Source: JBQKLI01 sp012798975 (GTDB lineage Bacteria > Bacillota > Clostridia > Tissierellales > Peptoniphilaceae). Taken from it: a stretch of DNA of 64,000 bases. The stretch spans positions 42,633 to 106,632 of the forward strand of contig NZ_JBQKLI010000009.1 of the NCBI RefSeq assembly GCF_052116305.1. The letters run 5' to 3'. Positions 51,584-60,726 of the stretch are shown here, piece after piece. Each line of letters opens with the position of its first letter. Positions within the stretch are counted from its first letter, which is position 1. The translations under genes and the position numbers were made by a program. The notes under the pieces were generated by a model. It ran no database searches. It was not told the DNA's origin and saw only the letters and a list, made by a program, of their open reading frames with translations.

Positions 51584-52306
51584 TTAATTCTCCCTGTTTT
51601 TGAAATACCAAGCCGTTGCAAAAGACAAAGCCGCAAACAGCACAAGGGAGATTAGAATCCCTGGAAAAATCACATTCCCTTTAGCTAAAACACCTTGCCC
51701 GTTATTGAAAAGTCCATTCGGCAAAACATCTATAATCGGAATCATCAGTCTTGCAGGAATTGCATAAGGCATCATCCATGTATCACTCCCTGAAAAAACG
51801 ATAAAAGACCCTATATTAAGCATCATATTCAAAATCAGCGTCGGAATCTTTCCGATCTTCAACGTCAGAAACATACAAATAGGAATCTGCCATAGAAATG
51901 TAATAAAAAGAACAAAAGAGGCAAAAATATTAGTCACAACCTCTATCCGTTGAGGAATTACCACGACTGAAACAAGGTTTAGTATAAGAAAAACTGCAAC
52001 AGTCTTCAATGTCAGATAACTGTAATAGACTATCTTTCCCAACCAAAATTTTGATTTCTCCGGAATAATCCCCATCAACCCGTGCCAGTTGTACTTTTGG
52101 TCTTTGTCTAAACTAAAACTTGCCATGAGCGTTATAAATATCGGAAGGAATAATGTATACCACCAGTTATAAGAACTCTGCTGAACATATTCTCCCGTCA
52201 TCAAAACACCTGCGATCATCATCACAACTAAAGGAAATCCAACGATCATAATCGGAACATCCGTTCTCTTAAACTTCAAACTTTCTGCTTTCATTATATT
52301 AATCAT
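51584..52306 (-). CDS. Lantibiotic-immunity type ABC permease (first)
   Basis: This 240-residue protein with six membrane segments contains MKAESLKFKRTDVPIMIVGFP at the N-terminus and YNWHGLMGIIPEKSKFWLGKI, the LanE/MutE-like soluble loop. It overlaps the ATPase gene by 8 bp. Together with the second permease and the ATPase it would form an exporter that removes peptide antibiotics from the membrane. Confidence 0.85.
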   Translation of the reverse strand: MINIMKAESLKFKRTDVPIMIVGFPLVVMMIAGVLMTGEYVQQSSYNWWYTLFLPIFITLMASFSLDKDQKYNWHGLMGIIPEKSKFWLGKIVYYSYLTLKTVAVFLILNLVSVVVIPQRIEVVTNIFASFVLFITFLWQIPICMFLTLKIGKIPTLILNMMLNIGSFIVFSGSDTWMMPYAIPARLMIPIIDVLPNGLFNNGQGVLAKGNVIFPGILISLVLFAALSFATAWYFKNREN

Positions 52307-53003
52307 TGCGCTCGCCCGCCTTTTTTATGACCTCTATAAACAGCTTTTCTAACTCCTCTTCTTTTGTAATCTCCTGTTGATAAGCAAGCTTACCCCTCAC
52401 AATAATACCGATATCGTCTGCAATCTGCATAATCTCCGAAAGGATATGGGTCGATACAATGATTGTCATCCCCTCGCCTTTCAGTCTGTGAATCAACTCT
52501 CGAAACTCTCCGATTCCTATCGGATCGATTCCGTTTGTCGGTTCGTCTAATACAAGAAGTTTCGGTCTGTTTAATAAAGCAATCCCTAGACCCAGCCGCT
52601 GCTTCATCCCTGTTGAAAACTTCCCCGCCTTCTTCCTGCCTGTATTCTCCAAACCAACCAGTTTTAGAACCTCTTCTATTCTAGAATCCTCCAGCCCGTA
52701 TAATAAAGCCCGAAGCTTCATATTCTCATAAGCTGTCAGATTATAATACAAAGGCGGCGACTCGATTAAAGAACCTATCTCTAAGAGATCCTCCCTCTCC
52801 CAAGAAGACCCGTCAAACCAAATCTCCCCCTTCGTAGGCTGAATCATTCCCGTAACCATCTTAAGAAATGTAGACTTCCCAGCCCCGTTCGGTCCCAATA
52901 AACCATAAACAGTATTCTCCCGAACCTTAAGAGAAATATCCTCATTCGCCAAAAATCTCTTATATTTTTTCGTTAAATTTCTTGTTTCTAATAGATACTT
53001 CAT
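52299..53003 (-). CDS. Lantibiotic/bacitracin-type ABC transporter ATP-binding protein (LanF/CprA-like)
   Basis: This 234-residue ABC ATPase has Walker A LLGPNGAGKSTFLKMVTG, Q-loop SLIESPPLYYNLTAYENM, signature KFSTGMKQRLGLGIALL and Walker B LLVLDEPTNGIDPIG. The IESPPLY motif is characteristic of BcrA/LanF subfamily ATPases. It is the first gene of a five-gene operon (ATPase, two permeases, regulator, kinase), the same composition as cpr-type peptide-resistance loci of clostridia. Ribosome binding site GGAGGAG. Confidence 0.93.
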   Translation of the reverse strand: MKYLLETRNLTKKYKRFLANEDISLKVRENTVYGLLGPNGAGKSTFLKMVTGMIQPTKGEIWFDGSSWEREDLLEIGSLIESPPLYYNLTAYENMKLRALLYGLEDSRIEEVLKLVGLENTGRKKAGKFSTGMKQRLGLGIALLNRPKLLVLDEPTNGIDPIGIGEFRELIHRLKGEGMTIIVSTHILSEIMQIADDIGIIVRGKLAYQQEITKEEELEKLFIEVIKKAGERND

Positions 53004-53085
53004 AATACTCTCCTCCTGTTGTTATTATCATAGGAGATAAATATTAGTTTTCTATTAGGATTTGGAAGAAGGGTAAAACTGCATA

Positions 53086-53145
53086 AATAAAAAAGCTTCC
53101 TTAACCTTTGGGATTTCCCCACAACTTAAAAAAGCTTTTGTCTGC
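53086..53145 (-). terminator. Terminator of the rhodanese/TVP38 unit
   Basis: On the minus strand AAAAGCTT and AAGCTTTT bracket an inner TTAA...GGG-AAA-TCCC...TTAA fold and are followed by TTTATTTAT, just after the TVP38-type gene. Confidence 0.6.
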
Positions 53146-53172
53146 TCAAACTATTATGTTTTTCTCGTTTAT

Positions 53173-53816
53173 TCAAAAAACAAAAAATATAATACAGGAT
53201 ATGTTTATCCCCAATCTTATTAAAAATACAATTTGTTCAGTACTATAGCTGAAATACCCGCTTTTTAAAAAATAAAAGCCTGTTACAACACCTGCCCATC
53301 CAGTGGAAACAATTATATACTCTTTTAATCGAATTCCGGCTCCCTCAGATAAATAGGAACTAAAGGAATAATTGATCGGTAATATTCTAAGAAACAATGC
53401 CCGTTTATAATCCTTTCTACTTTTGTTTTCGTCAATCATCGAATCGCACTTCTCTCTAATTCGATTTATAATACCAAAGAAAAATGTATATCCTAAATCA
53501 TAGCAGATCATAGACCCAATCACTCTTCCGAGTACTGAAATAAAATAACCCTCCCAGCCGGAAAAAATCTTCCTATGAGCAAAGATCATCTCCGCTGAAT
53601 CAAATGGAAAGACTATCATCTGGAAAGCAGTCAGAAGTAATGCTGCAGAACCTTTCATCTTTCCAGTGCTGTTTATTAAACCACTGATACTTTCTACACT
53701 ATTTGAGGAGAAAACGAGGAAGAGTTCTGTTACCTTCGAAGGAAAAGATTCAACAGAAAAATACAGCACTATTACTGCTAATAACAGTGCAATATAGAAT
53801 CCCTCTTCTTTTTCAT
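53173..53816 (-). CDS. TVP38/TMEM64 (VTT-domain) membrane protein, probable N-terminal frameshift
   Basis: This is a ~210-residue polytopic protein of the VTT/DedA-like superfamily: LLLTAFQMIVFPFDSAEMIFAHRKIFSGWEGYF, SVLGRVIGSMICYDLGY and LRILPINYSFSSYLSEGAGIRLKEY. The first ATG (53816), 24 bp after the rhodanese stop, runs out of frame after 12 codons. One more A in the run ATGAAAAAG would join it to the hydrophobic first helix GFYIALLLAVIVLYF and the main frame, which otherwise begins only at a GTG (53769). It is co-transcribed with the rhodanese gene. Confidence 0.7.
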
Positions 53817-53839
53817 ATATTTATTGTCCAATGCTTCAA

Positions 53840-54781
53840 CTACTTTTCAACCGGGTTATGAACGCACCAAGTATTATATGATCCGTCATAATTTTTAGAA
53901 GTTTCGAAACCAAGCATTTCCATCACTAATTGAGCATAAGCAGAACGGATTCCAGAAGTACAATATGTTACTATTTTGTCTGTCTTCTGAAGTCCAGCCG
54001 CTTCGAAAAACGCCGTCAATTCCTCATTTGTTTTAAGATATCCCTTGTCATTAAAAAGATCCGTAAATTTTAGATGAATTGCCCCGGGGATTCTTCCGCC
54101 CTTTGCTTCTCCATATAATATAGCACCTTCGTATTCTTCATCTGCCCTTACATCCACCACTTTATAATCATCAATTGTTTTCTCCAACTCTTCTGTATCA
54201 ATCACATGATCTTTCTTCACTTCTTCTATAGAAACTTCGACAGGTTCTAGTTTCTTCGGTTCTCTTGTTGTTTCCAATCCCGCATTCTGCAAACCTTTGA
54301 ATCCTCCGTCTACCATTTTTAACTTATTATAACCTGCAGCTCGAAGAGTCCATAAAATTCTTCCATCGTCTCCCCAACCTTTCGCTCCATCTGCGAAAAG
54401 AACAATCTCTTTATCTTTTGATAAACCGACCTCACCAAGCCTTTTGCCAAGTTCCTCTGCCGGAAGAATCAATCCCCAAGCATAGTCCCCCTTCGGTGCA
54501 TCTTCAACATTCGATAGATACTGCCAGTTTGTCGCCACAGCTCCATTAATCGTCCCTTTACGGGCGGTTTCTTCTCCCCTTGCATCTACCAATATCATGT
54601 TTTCATCGCTGATATGTTCTTTTACATACGAAGGCTGAACAATATATATACCAGTAAAAGCCCCTTCTTGCTGCTGAGTCTCATTACTCGCCACCTTCTC
54701 CTGAGTATTTTCTCCAGAACAGCTAGCTAACAACACAACCGCTAGACAAGATAAAAACACCTTCCACCACACTTTTTTCAT
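53840..54781 (-). CDS. Two-domain rhodanese sulfurtransferase, lipoprotein
   Basis: This 313-residue protein has a lipoprotein signal (VFLSCLAVVLLASCSG; lipobox LASC). Two rhodanese domains follow. The first (ENMILVDARGEETARKG ... LFADGAKGWGDDG) lacks the active cysteine at the position where FADGAKG replaces CxxGxR. The second has the active loop IVTYCTSGIRSAYAQLVMEMLG, giving CTSGIR with the catalytic Cys. This layout matches thiosulfate sulfurtransferases, here anchored outside the membrane. Ribosome binding site AAAGGAG. It is linked with the TVP38-type membrane gene. Gap 54782-55060 upstream holds a TTGACT box with no clear -10. Confidence 0.92.
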   Translation of the reverse strand: MKKVWWKVFLSCLAVVLLASCSGENTQEKVASNETQQQEGAFTGIYIVQPSYVKEHISDENMILVDARGEETARKGTINGAVATNWQYLSNVEDAPKGDYAWGLILPAEELGKRLGEVGLSKDKEIVLFADGAKGWGDDGRILWTLRAAGYNKLKMVDGGFKGLQNAGLETTREPKKLEPVEVSIEEVKKDHVIDTEELEKTIDDYKVVDVRADEEYEGAILYGEAKGGRIPGAIHLKFTDLFNDKGYLKTNEELTAFFEAAGLQKTDKIVTYCTSGIRSAYAQLVMEMLGFETSKNYDGSYNTWCVHNPVEK

Positions 54782-55028
54782 AATACATCTCCTTTCAATT
54801 TTAGCTATTATTTATTAGCTTTCTATAAAACAAAGCTATATCAAATTGTACAGAGAGTCAATAAGCAGGATTTTGCAATTTGCTATCTAGAATATGACGA
54901 AAAAAATAGTATTTCTTGAATCTTAATATATGATAAAAACAAAAAAAAGGATTGCAGGGTAATTTTTTATTGAGAAATTTTTCAAAGATTATAATATAGT
55001 CTATCTCTGAACAATCATCGCTCAAAAA

Positions 55029-55051
55029 AAGCAGTGCTCCTCGCACTGCTT
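55029..55051 (-). terminator. Terminator of the K+/H+ antiporter gene
   Basis: AGCAGTGC and GCACTGCT form an 8-bp perfect stem around a 5-nt loop, followed on the minus strand by seven T, directly after the antiporter stop. Confidence 0.92.
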
Positions 55052-55060
55052 TTTCTCTTT

Positions 55061-56662
55061 CTATATGCCCGCCTTAAAATCTAAACGATCATCTGTTGAA
55101 ATAGTGATACGGTCATTTTCTAAAATTACAGTCTTGCCTTCTGCGGAGACAACATGCCCTCCCCGCTGGATCGTAAGAATCAGTTGGTTTTCCGGCAGAT
55201 TAAGATCCATGATCTTTTTGTTAATCCATGGATGTCCCTTAGTAACAGAAAACTCTATAAGCTGCTGGCTATAGGGATCAAAATATTCTTCCCCGCCAAA
55301 TACCAGCACATCTCCCGCCTCAAGTTCAACTTCTCCTCGAGGTACTATAGAAGTCGTTCCTCGTTTGATTTTTGCAATGATAAAATCAAAGGTCATATCC
55401 AGATCCTTCACTTTTTTTCCAATTAGACTACTGTCTTCTTCAATTGTAGTCTTAAAAAACGAAATAGATCCCTTCATTGCATAATAACCAAAGGTTGATA
55501 ATACCGTATCCTTCGGATCGATCATATCCGCCTTCTCGGAAACCATTGCCAAAAAAGATCCTTGAACTAAAGAAGATAAGAAACAAATCCCGAATACAAT
55601 ATGATACAAATCAATACTGAGAGAAACTCCGCTATTGATCACCATAATTGCAAAGGCAATTGCTGCAGCCCCACGAAGACCCGCCCAAGAAATAACCGTC
55701 AGCTGATTTTTCGTTAGACTAAAAGGCAATGTTAATCCCCATACAGAAAGAGGCCGTGCAATTACCGTCATAAAGAGCATAATAATCGCTGCAATAGGTA
55801 GGCTTGAAATAATATTGGCAGGAGTTGCCAACAATCCAAGAAGGAAGAACAGTCCTATACTCATAAGCTCTGAAAACCCGTCAAAGAAAAAGACGATGTC
55901 TTTCTTCCCGATAAAAGCTTGATTACCTACAATAATTCCAAAAAGGTATACTGCAAGATATCCATTTCCACCAACCACATTTGTAAGAGAATAGGTAAGA
56001 AGAGCCATCGCTGCCATAAATACTATCGCTACCCCGTCTTTTTGAAAGTTAATCCGTACTAAAATCTTTTTCACAAGAAAAGCAATCACGACTCCGAATA
56101 ATAACCCTAGGATGATCTGCATAAGAATCAGACCAGGTATCGAAATATCCGTACCTGCGATCAAGGATAAAAAGAGCATTGTCATCGTATAAGCAGCTGG
56201 GTCGTTTGAACCGCTTTCCAACTCCAAAAGAGATGCCGTATTATATTTTAGATTCAAGTTCTTAGAAGTCAGAATATTAGACACCGATGCATAGTCTGTA
56301 GAGCCTACAACAGAACCCAAAAGCATACTTTCCAAAAGTGGAAATCGTAAGATAAAATAAGCAAAAGCTCCCGTTATCACAGCAGTCGCCGCAACACCTA
56401 AGGACGCCAAAACTGCCGCCTCTTTTACTACAGGCTTTCCCATGGGCCAGTTTGTACCGAAACCTCCATAAAACATAATAACGATCAAAGCAAGAGTAGA
56501 AAACTTCTCAGCCAACCCGTAATCATTGAAATCGATCCCTAGAAAATTAGACATAATTCCTAAACTTAAGAATAATAAAAGCGATGGAATCCCTGACTTG
56601 CTCGAGAGGTTCATCGCAAAAAGAGCTAAAATTAGAACCAATGAAATAAATAGTAAATCCAT
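55061..56662 (-). CDS. Potassium/proton antiporter (CPA1 family, NhaP2/CvrA-like) with RCK_C domain
   Basis: This is a 533-residue protein. The N-terminal ~380 residues form 12-13 membrane segments with the transport signature LLELESGSNDPAAYTMTM (the ND pair of cation/proton antiporters). Residues ~400-480 are a TrkA-C/RCK_C domain (KKVKDLDMTFDFIIAKIKRG, VELEAGDVLVFGGEE). A second small domain with IGKPW-like start (GHPWINKKIMDLNLPENQLILTIQRGG) ends the protein. RCK_C domains of such carriers can bind c-di-AMP or nucleotides, which fits gdpP in this genome (inference). Ribosome binding site AGGAGGGGG. Confidence 0.92.
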   Translation of the reverse strand: MDLLFISLVLILALFAMNLSSKSGIPSLLLFLSLGIMSNFLGIDFNDYGLAEKFSTLALIVIMFYGGFGTNWPMGKPVVKEAAVLASLGVAATAVITGAFAYFILRFPLLESMLLGSVVGSTDYASVSNILTSKNLNLKYNTASLLELESGSNDPAAYTMTMLFLSLIAGTDISIPGLILMQIILGLLFGVVIAFLVKKILVRINFQKDGVAIVFMAAMALLTYSLTNVVGGNGYLAVYLFGIIVGNQAFIGKKDIVFFFDGFSELMSIGLFFLLGLLATPANIISSLPIAAIIMLFMTVIARPLSVWGLTLPFSLTKNQLTVISWAGLRGAAAIAFAIMVINSGVSLSIDLYHIVFGICFLSSLVQGSFLAMVSEKADMIDPKDTVLSTFGYYAMKGSISFFKTTIEEDSSLIGKKVKDLDMTFDFIIAKIKRGTTSIVPRGEVELEAGDVLVFGGEEYFDPYSQQLIEFSVTKGHPWINKKIMDLNLPENQLILTIQRGGHVVSAEGKTVILENDRITISTDDRLDFKAGI

Positions 56663-56717
56663 ATCCCCCTCCTAAAAAATGATTTGTGTGCGATTTATCT
56701 GCTTATTGTTACTTATC

Positions 56718-56746
56718 AGTATATAGAATCCCTCTAATTTAAGCAA
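56718..56746 (-). promoter_or_regulatory. Promoter of the K+/H+ antiporter
   Basis: On the minus strand TTGCTT (56741-56746) and TATACT (56718-56723) are separated by 17 bp, about 55 bp upstream of the start. Confidence 0.65.
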
Positions 56747-56894
56747 TTTAAAGAAGTTGGAAAAGATATTATTTATAAGCTTACCATCATAAATTTTGAA
56801 AGTTTTTCCTACGATTACTTAACGCTATTCCAGCCTTTTCACAGTCTATCGTTTTTTATCTGAACTGCATCAATTCTTTCCCCCCTATAATAAA

Positions 56895-56942
56895 CAAAAA
56901 GATAGTGCTCCAGAAGTATCTCTTTCTATCGCACTATCTTTC
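56895..56942 (-). terminator. Terminator of the transglutaminase-like gene
   Basis: AAGATAGTGC and GCACTATCTT form a 10-bp perfect stem with a 22-nt loop, followed on the minus strand by TTTTTG. Confidence 0.85.
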
Positions 56943-56958
56943 CTATTGATTGATTTAA

Positions 56959-58029
56959 TTATTTAGCCTTAAATGAAATTGTGTAGATAAATGTATCTGG
57001 AGCATAAAAATCTACTGCTTCTCCATCTACTTTAGCATAAGGATAACCAAAGTTATTTAAAGCTTTCCCCTCTTGTTTCGGAGATAAATTAAGCTCTCGC
57101 CCTCTTGAAAGTTCGACTCTTTCTGCATCAGAACCTCCAAAATAATACTCTTGTAAATCTTTTGTTTCTTGCGATTCTTTATCCCATTCGTTTGTAAGTA
57201 CCGCTTTTAAAACATCTGCAGGATCTGCCATAATCCATCCCGTTCCTGGAAGATAGAATTCAGACCAGCAGTGCTGATTTTTCGTGATATCTTCAGCATT
57301 CATTCGAACACCAAACATTTCGCGGGCAGGAACACCTGACGCTCTGCAAAGAGCAACAAAAACAGAGTTAATATCTGTACATTTGCCGGCCATTGTTGTT
57401 AACAAAACGGGAACATTTCCTAAACCGCAGCCCGTAACAGAGTTATCTCGATTCATGTTCGCAATAACCCAATCATAAATTGCTCTTGCTTTTCCAAGAT
57501 AGGTATCTTCGCCTTTAGTGATCTCATCTGCAAGCTTTTTCACTTCTCCGCTCACAACGACCATCTCATTGCCTTTTAAATATTGATCCATATCGCTTCC
57601 TGCCTCGCCCTCTTCTTTAAGTTCTGGGCGAAGAACTTCGTTTCGAACTGCATCAAAAGAGCAGGTAACTTTTCTATCTGCCGGTTCTGCATTCGCATCC
57701 CATTCCGCATAAAGCATTTTATTACCTAACTCATCTTCGTTCATTTCTACCTTGCTTGCTTTCGCATCGTATACAGCTTCTTCTACTGTTTGATAATCGA
57801 TCGTCTTAGCAACAGGAAGCCATAATTTCACAACTTTTCCTTTGTCATATCCTGACATATCGACATTATATGTAACGGTTCCTTCAACTTTTTTACCAAG
57901 TTTTCCTGCAGGTACCGCTGCTTCCTCTGACTTTGCCTTAGCTGTTTCTTTTGGCGATTGAGAGCAACCTGAAACCATCGTCGCCACCATAGCAAATACT
58001 AGAAATAATCCTAAAATTTTCTTTTTCAC
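56959..58029 (-). CDS. Transglutaminase-domain lipoprotein
   Basis: This 356-residue secreted lipoprotein has signal MKKKILGLFLVFAMVATMVS with lipobox VSGC. A ~100-residue N-terminal beta domain resembles the bacterial transglutaminase N region. The core carries the catalytic triad: Cys in TMAGKCTDINSVFVALCRASG, His in NQHCWSEFYLPG and Asp in WIMADPAD. Such proteins are cysteine proteases or cross-linking enzymes at the envelope. The start codon is GTG (58027-58029), 8 bp after GGGAGG. It is monocistronic with a strong terminator. Confidence 0.9.
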   Translation of the reverse strand: MKKKILGLFLVFAMVATMVSGCSQSPKETAKAKSEEAAVPAGKLGKKVEGTVTYNVDMSGYDKGKVVKLWLPVAKTIDYQTVEEAVYDAKASKVEMNEDELGNKMLYAEWDANAEPADRKVTCSFDAVRNEVLRPELKEEGEAGSDMDQYLKGNEMVVVSGEVKKLADEITKGEDTYLGKARAIYDWVIANMNRDNSVTGCGLGNVPVLLTTMAGKCTDINSVFVALCRASGVPAREMFGVRMNAEDITKNQHCWSEFYLPGTGWIMADPADVLKAVLTNEWDKESQETKDLQEYYFGGSDAERVELSRGRELNLSPKQEGKALNNFGYPYAKVDGEAVDFYAPDTFIYTISFKAK

Positions 58030-58689
58030 AATAATCCTCCCTTATCGTACATAATATACTAAATATACAACTCTACAAGTTCTAGAGCAATATACACTTT
58101 TTTTCAACTTGGTTAGATATAGTTAAAGGATTATTATTTTTTGGAATGAATTAGAATACCGCGGGAGGTTCAGGAGATTCTTTAGCTTGTCTATGTATTG
58201 GTTTATCAATATTTGTGCTTATGTATTCTTTATTCGTTTTTTATTTATATAAACGAACTTTTCGAACGTTTAGCCCTGATTATACTATTTTCAATCAGCT
58301 TAGCTAGAAGTATTATTTATTGATGACATTAAATACCTCCTGTTATTTGTTGTAGTTAGCAGACCATAACTTTATTCTAACATAGAGGTGTTTTATTGTC
58401 TGTCTAGGAACGCTAAAGGTATACTGAGCCCTGGTCTAACTGGGGTTTTCGAATCCAAAAAAGCGACTTGATTTTTTTAATCGCTTTTTTGATATATTTA
58501 ATTATTCTAACAATCGAGATTTACTCTTTTTAATCAATTGTGCAAATATAAAAATCAGCACTCCATATGATAACAATACACAAAAACAATCAGATTCCGA
58601 AGTTCACATAGTTCGTAAGTTTATATGATAAGTATAATTGTTATTATAATCTTTTTTGTATTTTCCATGAATATGGATTTCATTAATGA
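58030..58689. other. 660-bp gene-free gap between the envelope region and the DNA-modification pair
   Basis: No supported gene. A strong bidirectional terminator lies at 58457-58490 (AAAAAAGCGA/TCGCTTTTTT arms with T runs on both strands). On the minus strand it follows the ATPase/nuclease gene by about 200 bp and could end that operon. The rest is AT-rich. A tRNA-like TTTTCGAATCC next to the hairpin is discussed under rejected items. Confidence 0.6.
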
Positions 58690-60726
58690 CTAAATTTCGG
58701 AAGTGGAAATCCGCTCCGATAAGTTCGGAATTAGTTTCTTTTTATCTTGATATTTTATGTGTTCCATGTACATTTTCCTAGATTTATCAATAATTTTATT
58801 GTACTTCAATATTTCAATATTCATACTTTGGAGCATTTTAACCTCATCGTCCAATAATTCAATCCTATTATCTGATCCAATAATTCCTGTATCCTCAGAT
58901 AAAATAAAAATCACTTTAATCTCTTTAACATCAACTGTTTTAAGTTCTGGAATATTTTGTATCATAGCTTTCCTATAATTATTAATTTGATCATATATCA
59001 TTGAGTATGTAACTTTTGCATGGTCCACAGGATCATTCTTTTTTAGCTCAATAATTATAGGATACTTTTCTTCTGCAACCCTGATACAAATATCTAAAAA
59101 ATTTCTCTTAAATACTTCATCCGACTTCTTTAATTTGAAAAATTCTTGATTCGTTAAGTAATCGGTTTCTGTAGGGTTGTTTCTGTCTATATTCCAATAC
59201 GGACTTATAAGCCATGGATTATCCGATAAATGTTTTTCAAATAGTTTTTCTGGAGTTTCATCATCTGCCATCAATTCTTCTAATCTATCGATTGCTTCTA
59301 ACCGTTTTCTTATTAAATTTGAATGATTTAAGTCTTCAGTCTTTGCAATATTATCCATTAGTTTAAACAGAAAATCATATTTCTCATCTTTAATTTCATT
59401 TTCTTCAAGACAGGATATTAATTCTTCAGCTTCTATATTATTTATTACACTAGTTATTGAGATCACCATTGAGTCAACAGCTTTGCTATCAACACTTAAA
59501 TCATCATCTAATCTAGCCGATAACAAATCAAGAAGTTTATTATTAATTTTCTTTTGCTCAGGTGTCAATGTCGATAACCATTCTTTATATGATCTATTAT
59601 CTTTAATTCTATTTGGTAATTTATCAACAGCCGATTCAAGTCTTATTTGATTCCATTTTTCAATAACATAATTTCTCACTTTATCTATATTATCTATAAA
59701 TTCTTCAACCTCAGGAATAGAATCATCTAGCCCTTGCCTGCTTGAAGTTATTGGATCTTTTAAGCTATTGATTAAATCATCAGCAAGTATTTCGCCAACT
59801 ATATAACTATTTGCAATCCTAGCGCTTGATCTATCTTTTAAAATATCTTCATCTGCTATTTTATTATTAGCTAAAACTATGATGTTAGCAAAACTAGAGC
59901 CTTCTACTTCTTTTAAATCCTTAGGTTTTAGTGTTGTACCTACCCATCCCGATATGTTTAATTCTTTAAAATAACTTGAAACTTCATTATTTTTCTTATA
60001 TTCTTCAATTGTTTGCGTCCTTGGAAATATTTTTTTTAATTCATCATCTTTATAATCGCCAAAATATGTTAAGTATTGGATTTTTTCATAATATATATTT
60101 GAATCTAATTTTAACTCTTTTTTATCAACATACAAAATAAAATCCGTCTTGGACTGATCAATATAAAAACGTCTTGAAAGTTGCAATTTTAATTTATCTT
60201 TTGTGGACTTTGTAACCTTTCGCCTAAGTATGGTTACTTCCACAATAAACCCATGATCATAAGAGTTATAATCTGATAGATGTGCTGGTAATTCACATTC
60301 TTTAAGCTCAGAAATATATTCTTTAGTATTTATCATTTCATCATATGGTAATGTGAATTTTAACCATTTTTCTGCTCCCACAGCTTTCGAATATACAGTA
60401 TATACACTACCTAAACTAAAAGCTGCTAATTTCCCAATCCCTTTTTTTCCCATGGGTTTTCTTTTTCCTAAACCATTGATGGGCTCTTCGTCTTGTTTTT
60501 CAGAGCCAATTATCGCATACTTTTCCTTTACTTCATTAATATCTAGTCCTTTACCATTGTCTATAACTATTATTCTTTCTGGGGCTAATATTATATCGAC
60601 ATTAGTAGCATAAGCATCATATGAGTTTGCCACGAGTTCAGCTATTGCTGGTGGAGTAGTAGAGTACAAATTCCTTCCTAGATGAGTTACTGCGTTATTT
60701 GAAGTCGAAAATTTAATTTTGTTCAT
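58690..60726 (-). CDS. MORC/MutL-like GHKL ATPase with C-terminal PD-(D/E)xK nuclease-like domain
   Basis: This is a 678-residue protein. The N-terminal GHKL ATPase has AIAELVANSYDA (E30, N34, D37), IDNGKGLD (D56-x-G-x-G) and GKKGIGKLAAFSLG (93-106). A transducer-like region and a long helical middle follow. In the C-terminal ~160 residues, FEKHLSDNPWLI precedes D545-ICIRVAEEKYPIII-E560-L-K562 and QINNYRKAM, the D-(x)n-E-x-K plus Q pattern of PD-(D/E)xK nucleases and of DUF4263/Shedu-like domains. It overlaps the cytosine methyltransferase gene by 14 bp. MORC-type ATPases in restriction-modification operons are known (Iyer, Abhiman and Aravind). ATP-dependent restriction is the best guess. 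Confidence 0.8.
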   Translation of the reverse strand: MNKIKFSTSNNAVTHLGRNLYSTTPPAIAELVANSYDAYATNVDIILAPERIIVIDNGKGLDINEVKEKYAIIGSEKQDEEPINGLGKRKPMGKKGIGKLAAFSLGSVYTVYSKAVGAEKWLKFTLPYDEMINTKEYISELKECELPAHLSDYNSYDHGFIVEVTILRRKVTKSTKDKLKLQLSRRFYIDQSKTDFILYVDKKELKLDSNIYYEKIQYLTYFGDYKDDELKKIFPRTQTIEEYKKNNEVSSYFKELNISGWVGTTLKPKDLKEVEGSSFANIIVLANNKIADEDILKDRSSARIANSYIVGEILADDLINSLKDPITSSRQGLDDSIPEVEEFIDNIDKVRNYVIEKWNQIRLESAVDKLPNRIKDNRSYKEWLSTLTPEQKKINNKLLDLLSARLDDDLSVDSKAVDSMVISITSVINNIEAEELISCLEENEIKDEKYDFLFKLMDNIAKTEDLNHSNLIRKRLEAIDRLEELMADDETPEKLFEKHLSDNPWLISPYWNIDRNNPTETDYLTNQEFFKLKKSDEVFKRNFLDICIRVAEEKYPIIIELKKNDPVDHAKVTYSMIYDQINNYRKAMIQNIPELKTVDVKEIKVIFILSEDTGIIGSDNRIELLDDEVKMLQSMNIEILKYNKIIDKSRKMYMEHIKYQDKKKLIPNLSERISTSEI

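Noticed and set aside
58420..58460. tRNA-like 3' half (GGGGTTTTCGAATCC) as an integration site next to the methyltransferase region
   Set aside because: No acceptor stem, anticodon arm or D arm can be folded around it, and no integrase or direct repeat was seen.
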